A DNA stretch of 35,064 bases, taken from positions 1-35,064 of IMG/VR virus record IMGVR_UViG_3300032334_000266; one strand, 5' to 3'. Shown here piece by piece: positions 7,623-14,122 of this stretch. Made by a program: the position numbers and the translations under genes. The stretch's first letter is position 1; every line of letters starts with the position of its first letter. The notes under the pieces were generated by a model that did not search any database, had not been told where the DNA came from, and was given only the letters and a program-made list of their open reading frames with translations. Source of the stretch: a virus.

Positions 7623-7907
7623 ATGAAGATAAAAACAAGATCGATACTGCAGGAACTGAACGAAATAGCAGAAGTCCGTAACAAGGACGCTCTGTATGAA
7701 AGCAGAGCCACCAATATCATTAACTCAGCTATCAATCTATTGGAAAGCATTCACAAGCACTATGAGCCAGAAATGGCTGATGAGCTTGAGCGTAGATTTA
7801 TCAATGCCATCAAAGGCGCAGACACTGCCAAGTTTACCCGTGGCATCCGTAAGATCACAGAAGCTAGAAAACTACAGAAAAAGTTGGATGAAAGCAAAGA
7901 TGAATAA
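7623..7907 (+). CDS. Conserved phage protein, 94 aa, helical
   Basis: A short, wholly helical, charged protein (MKIKTRSILQELNEIAEVRN, later LESIHKHYEPEMADELERRF and KFTRGIRKITEARKLQKKL). Homologues occur in marine T4-like phages as far as I can recall, without known function. The N-terminal half contains I-A-E|V and L-Q-E|L, which only weakly match the prohead protease rule seen in its neighbours. The SD AGGAAAGG lies about 8 bases upstream. Overlaps the next gene by 8 bases (ATGAATAA). Confidence 0.72.
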   Translation: MKIKTRSILQELNEIAEVRNKDALYESRATNIINSAINLLESIHKHYEPEMADELERRFINAIKGADTAKFTRGIRKITEARKLQKKLDESKDE

Positions 7908-8712
7908 TGTATTATTAGAGGGCGGTAATGTTTTTAAAGGCCCAGACAAACAACCATTAACACAGCGTATCGCTACCAGTGACGTTGAAGAAACAGTTGC
8001 CTATATTGAAAAGATCACAGGACTAGACTTTACCAAAGAAAAACACGCCGATGATAAAAAGCCTGTTAAATGGTTAGGTACCACTGGTCGCAAAACACAC
8101 GAAGACGGCACATTTGAACGCAACAGTTCCGGAGATCTGGATCTTAGCGTAGATGCCAACGAAGTAGACAAAGAAGAATTCTATTCTAAACTGGTAAATC
8201 AGTTTGGCAAAGAGAATGTAAAGAAAAGCGGTGACAATGTTCATTGGAAAACTCCTATTAACGGCGATCCAGCAAATGGGTTCGTTCAAGCAGACTTTAT
8301 GTTCTCAGCCAATCCCAAGTTCCAACAGGGATCAATGATCGGCGGCCAGGGCAACTGGAGAGGCGAACATCGTCATATCTTGTTAAGTAGTATTGCCCGT
8401 GCTAGAGGGTTGAAGTATAGTCCTAAACACGGACTATTAAACGCACAAACAGATGAACTAATGCCTAACGGCAGCGATTGGAATCAGATTGCCAAAGACC
8501 TACTAGGACAAACTGCCACGATCAAAGACATACGTTCTGTAGATACTATTATTAACTATATTAAGAAACTGCCTAACTACGAAGAACTAGTTGCAGGCGC
8601 AAGAGAAACATTAGGCAAGCAGGGATTAGAGCTTCCTAAGAATGAAGCATTTGAAAGCTATGTTCCTGGCAGCATTGGCTGGATGCGTAAAATCATAGAC
8701 ATTGTAAAATGA
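7900..8712 (+). CDS. Nucleotidyltransferase-fold protein with head-targeting N-terminus
   Basis: I choose ATG 7900, which overlaps the upstream stop, over the long in-frame extension from 7696 that lies inside the previous gene. A polymerase-beta-like nucleotidyltransferase core is suggested by S-S-G-D-L-D-L-S-V (two Asp of the DxD pair) and a third carboxylate in FVQADFMF about 70 residues later. The N-terminus MNNVLLE|GGN fits the L-x-E|G prohead protease rule. The C-terminal half is helical. It is coupled by ATGA to the ligase-like gene that follows, so the two may form a repair or end-modification pair delivered with DNA. Substrate unknown. Confidence 0.62.
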   Translation: MNNVLLEGGNVFKGPDKQPLTQRIATSDVEETVAYIEKITGLDFTKEKHADDKKPVKWLGTTGRKTHEDGTFERNSSGDLDLSVDANEVDKEEFYSKLVNQFGKENVKKSGDNVHWKTPINGDPANGFVQADFMFSANPKFQQGSMIGGQGNWRGEHRHILLSSIARARGLKYSPKHGLLNAQTDELMPNGSDWNQIAKDLLGQTATIKDIRSVDTIINYIKKLPNYEELVAGARETLGKQGLELPKNEAFESYVPGSIGWMRKIIDIVK

Positions 8713-9809
8713 GAGCATTTGAATTCCTAACTGAAGCAGCTCCTCCCGTTCCTAAGAAAGTAGGACGAGAGTTTAACCACCTAGAGGATCTGGTATTCAC
8801 AGAACCCAACGGTGGTAAGAAAGCTGTTGAGTTATTGAAAGGTATCGCACAGGATTCCAAAGACGTCAGCATCAAATGGGACGGTAATCCCACAGTATAC
8901 TGGGGACGTGAAGACAACGGCCAGTTCCGCATGGTTGGTAAGAACAACTGGGGTCGTGAAGAGGGCAAATCATCTAGCCCAGAAGAACTCAAACAGTTTA
9001 TTCTAAGTCGTGGCAAAGGTGAAGATTGGCGTGAGAAGTTTGCCAGTGATATGGCCAGCTTGTGGCCTATCTTTGAAAAGGCAACTCCTGCAGATTTCCG
9101 TGGGTATGTCTACGGAGACATATTGTTCCATCCAGGCAAACCCTACGAAGGCGGTGATGGACGTATCAGCTTTACTCCTAATCAAACCACTTACAGTGTA
9201 AGAGGTACCAGCGATGTTGGACGTAAACTAGCCAAAGCTAAGATAGCTGTAGCAGTACACAAGCATCTAGATTACTTTGGGGATAAAGGTGGCGAACCTA
9301 TCAGCGATGTTAGCCAGTTTAATGGCACACCTGATCTAGTGGTATTTGGCCAAACGTATGTCAGTCATCAGCCTGCTGTAAACGCAGACAACTTAGCTGC
9401 TATTGAAAAGATTGTCAACACCAAGACAGGAGTTATTGATCAGTTCCTAGCACCTGTAGCAGGTATGGGCTATTTACAAGACACTATCTATACATTTGTT
9501 AATAATCAAAGCAAAGCCAAACAGCTACAAAACATCAACTCAAAAGCATTCTTTGATTGGTTGGCAGCAAATCCTGCTAAACTTAAAAAGATCAGCGAAC
9601 ACAGCCAGCGTCATCCGGGCGTACTAGATCTAGTATTCCAGTTAGTTACAGAGCTAATGAAAGCCAAAGATGAAGTTATCCGTGAACTTGATGCAGCCAA
9701 AGGTGATATAGAACAGCACACAGGTGGAAAACCTGGTGGTGAGGGCTATGTTTACAAGGACGCTAAACTAGTGCCACGTGATCGTTGGACCCCATTTAGA
9801 GCCGATTAA
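8709..9809 (+). CDS. ATP-dependent ligase-like (KWDG) phage protein, possible head cargo
   Basis: This 366-aa protein belongs to a family common in aquatic T4-like phages (I believe DUF6267). Residues K56-W57-D58-G59 match motif I (KxDG) of covalent nucleotidyltransferases such as DNA and RNA ligases. FRGYVYGDILF resembles motif III, and E345-G-Y-V-Y-K-D followed by K353-L-V near the C-terminus resembles motifs IV and V. The long insert between motifs III and IV is unusual. The start MRAFEFLTE|AAP is an excellent match to the capsid-targeting/prohead protease pattern. The start overlaps the upstream nucleotidyltransferase-like gene by ATGA. Ligase chemistry is inferred from motifs only. Confidence 0.7.
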   Translation: MRAFEFLTEAAPPVPKKVGREFNHLEDLVFTEPNGGKKAVELLKGIAQDSKDVSIKWDGNPTVYWGREDNGQFRMVGKNNWGREEGKSSSPEELKQFILSRGKGEDWREKFASDMASLWPIFEKATPADFRGYVYGDILFHPGKPYEGGDGRISFTPNQTTYSVRGTSDVGRKLAKAKIAVAVHKHLDYFGDKGGEPISDVSQFNGTPDLVVFGQTYVSHQPAVNADNLAAIEKIVNTKTGVIDQFLAPVAGMGYLQDTIYTFVNNQSKAKQLQNINSKAFFDWLAANPAKLKKISEHSQRHPGVLDLVFQLVTELMKAKDEVIRELDAAKGDIEQHTGGKPGGEGYVYKDAKLVPRDRWTPFRAD

Positions 9810-9836
9810 CGCACCTAAGACCACGATTTTTTCCAA

Positions 9837-9858
9837 ACCGGCTAAATAATATGCCGGT
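9837..9858 (+). promoter_or_regulatory. Late promoter candidate inside a perfect inverted repeat
   Basis: ACCGGC and GCCGGT (6-bp arms) flank a 10-base AT spacer; CTAAATAAT (9842-9850) overlaps the left arm and the spacer. A second hairpin (TCCCG-GAG-CGGGA, 9858-9870) follows directly, then an AAGGAG SD. This is the leader of the small structural protein gene at 9894. Confidence 0.5.
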
Positions 9859-9893
9859 CCCGGAGCGGGATCATTGATTAAGGAGAAAATATC

Positions 9894-10253
9894 ATGGCAT
9901 CATTTACAAGAGTTAACCCAACTGACGTAGCATTGGGTACATTACAAAAGACATTCCAATACACTGTATTCAAGTATGTATTGAGCGGTTCAGGCGGCGC
10001 AGTTGCTCTAACAGCAGCAACAGCAACTCCAGTTACTGACGAAATCGGTACAACTTCTGCAGTATTCCAAGTTAAGAGCGATGGTCTTGCAATCATCACT
10101 GTTGGCGACAACCACAGCTTGGACACTAACACATTGGCTACTCGTGTTGGTCGTGTTATCGGCGCAGGTTCTTTAACAAGCACTGGCGTTTGGACATTCA
10201 CAGCAGGTGGTACACTAACAGTTACAGCGCCTACAACAATGTACTCGCTATAA
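9894..10253 (+). CDS. Small abundant virion protein (putative decoration/structural)
   Basis: A 119-aa Thr-, Ala-, Val- and Gly-rich beta protein with no Cys. It has a strong SD (AAGGAG), a late promoter candidate and its own terminator, and its codon use looks biased toward frequent codons. This combination points to a highly expressed structural protein, for example a capsid decoration or tail protein. The sequence (MASFTRVNPTDVALGTLQKT, then TFQYTVFKYVLSGSGG) has no signal peptide and no recognised domain. Structural role is inference from expression signals and composition. Confidence 0.6.
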   Translation: MASFTRVNPTDVALGTLQKTFQYTVFKYVLSGSGGAVALTAATATPVTDEIGTTSAVFQVKSDGLAIITVGDNHSLDTNTLATRVGRVIGAGSLTSTGVWTFTAGGTLTVTAPTTMYSL

Positions 10254-10281
10254 TAGTTTTTTCTCAGGGATGGGAAGCATT

Positions 10282-10304
10282 AAAGGACCGAAAGGTCCTT
10301 TTTT
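10282..10304 (+). terminator. Rho-independent terminator
   Basis: AAAGGACC-GAAA-GGTCCTTT hairpin (8 bp, GNRA loop) running into a T tract, about 30 bases after the small structural gene. Confidence 0.9.
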
Positions 10305-10325
10305 GTTGGATGGAATAATCTAGAG

Positions 10326-10333
10326 TTAAATAG
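10326..10333 (+). promoter_or_regulatory. TAAATA late promoter candidate
   Basis: TTAAATAG ends 9 bases before the ATG at 10343, directly after a terminator, so a new transcript is needed here. Confidence 0.4.
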
Positions 10334-10342
10334 TAGCAGATT

Positions 10343-10741
10343 ATGACCAGATATCAAATTTTAACATTCGTGGACATCACTAAATCAAATGCGCATCGCA
10401 ATGAGTCTAGTGCCCTTAAAGTTGGACAACAGGCCAACTTCAACTCTCTATTACAAGCACTGGGCCTACGCAGTAACGTAGAATGGGATGAAGATCCCAT
10501 GATGCACACAGGCAAGCTACCTGATCCTTTAACTGGCAAAGCCAATCATTGGATCTGGGAGTTCTTTACTGAACGAGATGCTGTATATCAAAAAGACACA
10601 GACCCTGTAGGCTTGTTAGTTGATGACCTGCACGGTGTTCCTGTGGTTGATCGACTAAATAACTCTGTCGACATAGATCCGGCAGTTTTCATAACCAAAG
10701 GTGACAAAGTCAATACCTGGATATCTAAAATCTCCAAATAA
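10343..10741 (+). CDS. Conserved phage protein, 132 aa
   Basis: Soluble protein with the pattern MTRYQILTFVDITKSNAHR, then NFNSLLQALGLRSNVEW and HWIWEFFTERDAVYQ. I recall similar proteins with DIT..N..R and LLQALGLR in marine T4-like phages, annotated as hypothetical. No catalytic motif is clear. Its own promoter candidate after a terminator and the lack of a strong SD suggest modest late expression. Confidence 0.68.
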   Translation: MTRYQILTFVDITKSNAHRNESSALKVGQQANFNSLLQALGLRSNVEWDEDPMMHTGKLPDPLTGKANHWIWEFFTERDAVYQKDTDPVGLLVDDLHGVPVVDRLNNSVDIDPAVFITKGDKVNTWISKISK

Positions 10742-10743
10742 GA

Positions 10744-10752
10744 ATAAATAAA
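10744..10752 (+). promoter_or_regulatory. TAAATA late promoter candidate
   Basis: ATAAATAAA starts 3 bases after the upstream stop, giving a long leader before ATG 10841. The leader carries a hairpin GCTCG-GAG-CGAGC (10797-10809) and AAGGAAA as SD. Confidence 0.4.
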
Positions 10753-10840
10753 AGCATAAGGCAAATACATTAGGCAGTTACTAACTTAGGCACATGGCTC
10801 GGAGCGAGCACTTGACTTAACATACAAGGAAACAGCCATA

Positions 10841-11188
10841 ATGGCCACGAAAGAAGCAGTAGCGCAACTGACAGCACTACCTGAGCGGGTAGCTGTAGTT
10901 GAAATCAAAGTAGAAGCGATCAATGAAAAACTCACTGACATCAAAAGCGATGTCAAAGACATGCACGACTGTCTAGATAATACTCGAGATTTATTAGCTG
11001 ATAAGTTAAAAGAAATGGCAGAAGCCTCAAACAGCCAACATGCAGAACTTGCTGGAAAGATTGGCGATTTAGAAAAAATCAAAAGCAAATGGACAATGTA
11101 CACAATGGTTGGGTTGGCATTTGCTGCTGGTAGCGGATGGGTAAACGCTGTTAATTTACCACACCTACTCAAGTTCTTAGGGCTGTAA
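10841..11188 (+). CDS. Coiled-coil protein with C-terminal membrane segment, 115 aa
   Basis: Residues 12-85 form a heptad-like charged helix (ERVAVVEIKVEAINEKLTDI, then KSDVKDMHDCLDNTRDLL), followed by one hydrophobic segment (about 87-107, MYTMVGLAFAAGSGWVNAVN). The arrangement resembles XhlA-type haemolysin/holin accessory proteins and some spanin-like or tail accessory proteins, but no family is certain. The gene is monocistronic: a late promoter candidate and long leader lie upstream and a terminator downstream. Confidence 0.62.
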   Translation: MATKEAVAQLTALPERVAVVEIKVEAINEKLTDIKSDVKDMHDCLDNTRDLLADKLKEMAEASNSQHAELAGKIGDLEKIKSKWTMYTMVGLAFAAGSGWVNAVNLPHLLKFLGL

Positions 11189-11205
11189 ACTAAGAGCACT
11201 TAAAT

Positions 11206-11227
11206 AAGGGCCATAGGTCCTTTTTTT
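11206..11227 (+). terminator. Rho-independent terminator touching the next start codon
   Basis: AAGGGCC-ATA-GGTCCTT hairpin followed by seven T; the T run is directly followed by ATG 11228. A TTAAATAAG box (11200-11208) overlaps the left arm. Confidence 0.75.
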
Positions 11228-11656
11228 ATGACTGACATTTCAAGACGTCTAGAGCAGACAATACGCTCTGCCATTTCTAACTCCCCTATTCTGCCAGTTA
11301 AAGTAGATGATGGAATCCTTGTAGGTGATGCAAAGATCGTCAGCGAAGGAGCGGTTAAACATGTCTACTATAAAGGACAGTTAGTCTACAAAGACATCAG
11401 CTTAAATGCTGTGGCAATCAAACTGGCCAACATATTGGCTAAACGCCAATCAACTGTACAAGCTGACAAAGTATATCGTGCAGATCAAGAGTATGGTCGT
11501 TGGTATGTAGACAGTCAGATGTTACGTTCTCAGTTCCAGAGAGCAGAAGCCAATCTTGATTTTATCCGTGCTGAAATACTGTGGACTAAGTACTGTGCCA
11601 GCAGAGATCGCGCGGTTGTCGCTAAAAATCACGCACAAGGTTTGGCTGCAATCTGA
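11228..11656 (+). CDS. Conserved hypothetical protein, 142 aa
   Basis: Soluble, helical C-terminal half (QFQRAEANLDFIRAEILWTK). No motif is recognised. The ATG lies immediately after the T run of a terminator and has no SD, so reading depends on a transcript that starts inside or after the hairpin; the overlapping TTAAATAAG box would start one about 10 bases before the ATG. No better internal start exists near the N-terminus. Function unknown. Confidence 0.62.
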   Translation: MTDISRRLEQTIRSAISNSPILPVKVDDGILVGDAKIVSEGAVKHVYYKGQLVYKDISLNAVAIKLANILAKRQSTVQADKVYRADQEYGRWYVDSQMLRSQFQRAEANLDFIRAEILWTKYCASRDRAVVAKNHAQGLAAI

Positions 11657-11664
11657 ATAAATAT
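11657..11664 (+). promoter_or_regulatory. TAAATA late promoter candidate
   Basis: ATAAATAT overlaps the upstream stop region and lies 27 bases before ATG 11691, the best-spaced of the late-type boxes. CCCGGAAAAC upstream of the ATG offers only a weak SD. Confidence 0.5.
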
Positions 11665-11690
11665 ACGATACAATCTGGACCCGGAAAACT

Positions 11691-12629
11691 ATGAAAACAA
11701 CAGATATTTTTACTATTAATCGATCATCACGTAGAATCAACGAAACCATCGAAAAAACCTTTGGCCGTAAGCTAAACTTAGAAAACTTTGATTTAGCTCA
11801 ACTAGAAGATGCTCGTAACAAGTTACGCACACAAATCCACACAGTTCGTTCTGAATCTGGATTTAACGAGAATCTAGAAAACGATGCTTACACACAAGCA
11901 CAATGGATGCTCGATGCTATTGTATCTGAAATCGCTCAACGTGAAACTATTGCTACTAGTGAGCCTGTTGTTGAAAAAGCTCCTCCAGGTGCCAAAGCAG
12001 AACGCATGGTCAAGCATATCAAGAAAGGCTATGCTAAAGACGGTGAACTAACAGATAAAGAAAAATCAATTGCTTACGCCACTGCGTGGAAGCAACACAA
12101 CAAAGAAAAAAATGAATCAGTCGAAACAGGAGATGATATGACTAGACTACAAGAAGGTGAAATCCAGCAAGCGTCTGCGATTGTCACAGCTAAAACAATG
12201 GTTGACAGAGTAGGTCGTTGGATTGAAGAACTTTCTGGTATGGAGAATGATACACTCCTAACACTAGGTGACTCTATCCGTGATGAGATGGGTGCAGAAG
12301 CTGCTAAGACATTTATCAGTTCTTGTGCTCCAGCTATTCAACAAGCACTGCAAAATCTAAAAGATACCCGTGAAGCACTAAGCACCAGCGTTCGTGCCCT
12401 AACAGGCGAAGAACAAGCCACTGATATGCTTGGCGGTGACGACAGCGCACCAGACGAATTTGGCGGCGAAGCCGAACCAGACATGATGAACACAGGCGGT
12501 GAAGAAGAGCCACCAATGGACGACTTCGCAGCCAGCGAGCCAGGTGTTGGTGGTATGGAAACTGCCGGACGTGAACAACGTGAAAGCATTAACTATCAAA
12601 ACCGTTTGTTAAAAGTGTTAGCAGGTTAA
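11691..12629 (+). CDS. Putative virion/prohead-associated protein, 312 aa
   Basis: The N-terminal part is helical (LEDARNKLRTQIHTVRSESG). The segment AERMVKHIKKGYAKDGELTD followed by KEKSIAYATAWKQHN is one I recognise as a recurrent short module in aquatic phage proteins. Residues 155-240 form a helical bundle (MVDRVGRWIEELSGMENDTL). The C-terminal 70 residues are very acidic and Gly-rich (DDSAPDEFGGEAEPDMM). Such architecture fits prohead core or other head-associated proteins. The next gene starts on its stop codon (TAATG), and the three genes 11691-13332 form a coupled set. Function is inferred. Confidence 0.6.
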   Translation: MKTTDIFTINRSSRRINETIEKTFGRKLNLENFDLAQLEDARNKLRTQIHTVRSESGFNENLENDAYTQAQWMLDAIVSEIAQRETIATSEPVVEKAPPGAKAERMVKHIKKGYAKDGELTDKEKSIAYATAWKQHNKEKNESVETGDDMTRLQEGEIQQASAIVTAKTMVDRVGRWIEELSGMENDTLLTLGDSIRDEMGAEAAKTFISSCAPAIQQALQNLKDTREALSTSVRALTGEEQATDMLGGDDSAPDEFGGEAEPDMMNTGGEEEPPMDDFAASEPGVGGMETAGREQRESINYQNRLLKVLAG

Positions 12630-12961
12630 TGCGTTTACAGAATATTGTAACAGAAGCTGAGGCAACTAAGCTAATGGAGCTCGATGCTCCAATGCTTGGT
12701 GCCGCACCTACTGGCGCACAAGTTCAACCAGCATCAGGCCCACAGCAAACAACTCCACCGCCTGCAGGTACTCCACAGCCAAGCGCAGTGAAGCCTCAAC
12801 AAGATCCTCAAGCGGCAGCTAAGATGCAGGCACAACAGGCATTAGATCGTTTAAATCAAAAGAAACAGTTAGAAGACGATATCAAGCAAACACATGAGCA
12901 AATCACACAGTTGCAAAAATCGTTGCAAGATAAACAAAAACAATTGGCCACACTAAAATGA
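12629..12961 (+). CDS. Pro/Gln-rich coiled-coil protein with head-targeting-like N-terminus, 110 aa
   Basis: Starts MRLQNIVTE|AEA, a near match (V instead of L/I at P3) to the capsid-targeting pattern. Residues 30-65 are a low-complexity Pro/Gln/Ala linker (SGPQQTTPPPAGTPQPSAV). Residues 70-110 are a strong coiled coil (KKQLEDDIKQTHEQITQLQK). Translationally coupled at both ends (TAATG upstream, ATGA downstream). Scaffold-like or head-core role is suggested by composition only. Confidence 0.62.
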   Translation: MRLQNIVTEAEATKLMELDAPMLGAAPTGAQVQPASGPQQTTPPPAGTPQPSAVKPQQDPQAAAKMQAQQALDRLNQKKQLEDDIKQTHEQITQLQKSLQDKQKQLATLK

Positions 12962-13332
12962 GATTTTTTGAATTTGCTGGTGAAGATGATGGGATTGATA
13001 AGTTTATCATGATCCTTAGAAACTATGTTGGCAGAGCTGCCAGCAAGAAAGCACCAGCACAACTGAACTGGAATGGCCTAGGTAAGATAGCAAGATCAAA
13101 CGGATTCGAATTTGCTGCTGACTATGAAACATTTAAATCTATTTTCGATTCAACTCCAGCACTTCAAGCATTGGTTAAAGACTACAATGCCGACGGTATC
13201 ACACTTAAGGTTCCAGGCGCACCAGACGATCAGGAACAGAGTCCGCAGAAGACTGGCAAGACTAGCCAAGATCAAGTAGATCAAATGGCAGCTTCTGCCG
13301 CTCCACAACAACTAGCTCAAGCCCAAGGTTGA
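12958..13332 (+). CDS. Conserved phage protein, 124 aa
   Basis: Begins MRFFEFAGEDD, similar in shape to the M(K/R)xFEF...E starts nearby but without a consensus cleavage site. Residues 15-85 look like a small helical domain with a wHTH-like pattern (LNWNGLGKIARSNGFEFAAD, later FKSIFDSTPALQALVKDYN). The C-terminus is disordered and Gln-rich. Similar proteins follow scaffold-like genes in marine T4-like phages as I recall. Overlaps the upstream gene by 4 bases; its end overlaps the -35 of the next gene's promoter. Confidence 0.62.
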   Translation: MRFFEFAGEDDGIDKFIMILRNYVGRAASKKAPAQLNWNGLGKIARSNGFEFAADYETFKSIFDSTPALQALVKDYNADGITLKVPGAPDDQEQSPQKTGKTSQDQVDQMAASAAPQQLAQAQG

Positions 13333-13357
13333 CAGCCTAAACTTTTTAGTGTAATAT
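13329..13357 (+). promoter_or_regulatory. Strong sigma70 promoter, apparently giving a leaderless mRNA
   Basis: Perfect TTGACA, 17-bp spacer, TAATAT. Only 7 bases separate the -10 from ATG 13365, so the expected transcript start is at or next to the start codon. Confidence 0.75.
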
Positions 13358-13364
13358 ATACACT

Positions 13365-14093
13365 ATGACCAATATTATTCAACCACCGCCGTTCGTTGAA
13401 CGTTACCAATATAAAAACTGTGTACAAGTAAACGACCCTGTGACACGTAAACGTGTATATCAAACGCCTGATGGCGAAACACTGCCCAGTGTAACTACAA
13501 TCCTTTCAGCAACCAAAGATATGACCCATTTAAACGAATGGAAGAATCGTATCGGACATGCCAAGGCACAACAGATCACTACAGAAGCTGCTGGTGTAGG
13601 TACTGCTATGCATGCCAACTTAGAACGATTCGTTGTAGGTGAACAACGTCAACCTGGCAATGCACCTGTACATGTACAGGCTAACAAAATGGCTGATGTT
13701 ATTATTGAAAACGGTCTAAGCAAAGTAAATGAAATCTGGGCAATGGAACAGAGTCTTTACTTTCCAGGCCTGTTCTCGGGCACCACTGACCTAGTAGGTG
13801 TACACGAAGGCGAGCCTGCGGTAATGGATTACAAGCAGACCAACAAGCCTAAAAAAGCAGAGTGGGTAGAAGATTACTACCTACAGCTAATGGCTTATAT
13901 ATTAGCACATAATGAAGTCTATGGTACAAACATCCGTAAAGGTGTGATCTTTATGTGCAGTCGTGATTTTCAATATCAGCAGTTTATCCTAGAACCTGCA
14001 GACTTTAACAAGTGGCAAGATGCTTGGCTAAACAAGGTCGAAGAGTACTATACAACGGGCTTACAGGGCTACAAGCAACTACTGACACAGTAA
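13365..14093 (+). CDS. PD-(D/E)XK exonuclease (RecB/Cas4/MGME1-like)
   Basis: 242 aa with the motif order of RecB-family nucleases: H83 in GTAMHANLE, D142 in GTTDLVGV, D155-Y-K157 in VMDYKQ as the D-x-K pair, and the QLMAY helix (motif QxxxY) after it. These residues bind Mg2+ and cut DNA ends. Proteins of this type in T4-like aquatic phages are annotated as exonucleases. It stands between the head genes and the tailspike but has its own consensus promoter, so it is probably expressed early for recombination or host DNA breakdown. The absence of any leader or SD is noteworthy. Confidence 0.85.
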   Translation: MTNIIQPPPFVERYQYKNCVQVNDPVTRKRVYQTPDGETLPSVTTILSATKDMTHLNEWKNRIGHAKAQQITTEAAGVGTAMHANLERFVVGEQRQPGNAPVHVQANKMADVIIENGLSKVNEIWAMEQSLYFPGLFSGTTDLVGVHEGEPAVMDYKQTNKPKKAEWVEDYYLQLMAYILAHNEVYGTNIRKGVIFMCSRDFQYQQFILEPADFNKWQDAWLNKVEEYYTTGLQGYKQLLTQ

Positions 14094-14094
14094 G

Positions 14095-14102
14095 ATAAAT
14101 AC
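14095..14102 (+). promoter_or_regulatory. TAAATA late promoter candidate before tailspike
   Basis: ATAAATAC overlaps the region after the exonuclease stop and lies 21 bases before ATG 14123, a spacing compatible with initiation. Confidence 0.5.
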
Positions 14103-14122
14103 TCTAACAAGGGTATACATCT

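Noticed and set aside
7696-7899. N-terminal extension of the nucleotidyltransferase-like gene
   Set aside because: It lies entirely inside the well-conserved 94-aa gene in another frame; ATG 7900 overlaps that gene's stop in the usual coupled manner.
12334-12599. Several minus-strand frames opposite the acidic tail of the 11691 gene
   Set aside because: Low-complexity shadow frames from GAA/GAC-rich codons; no start signals.
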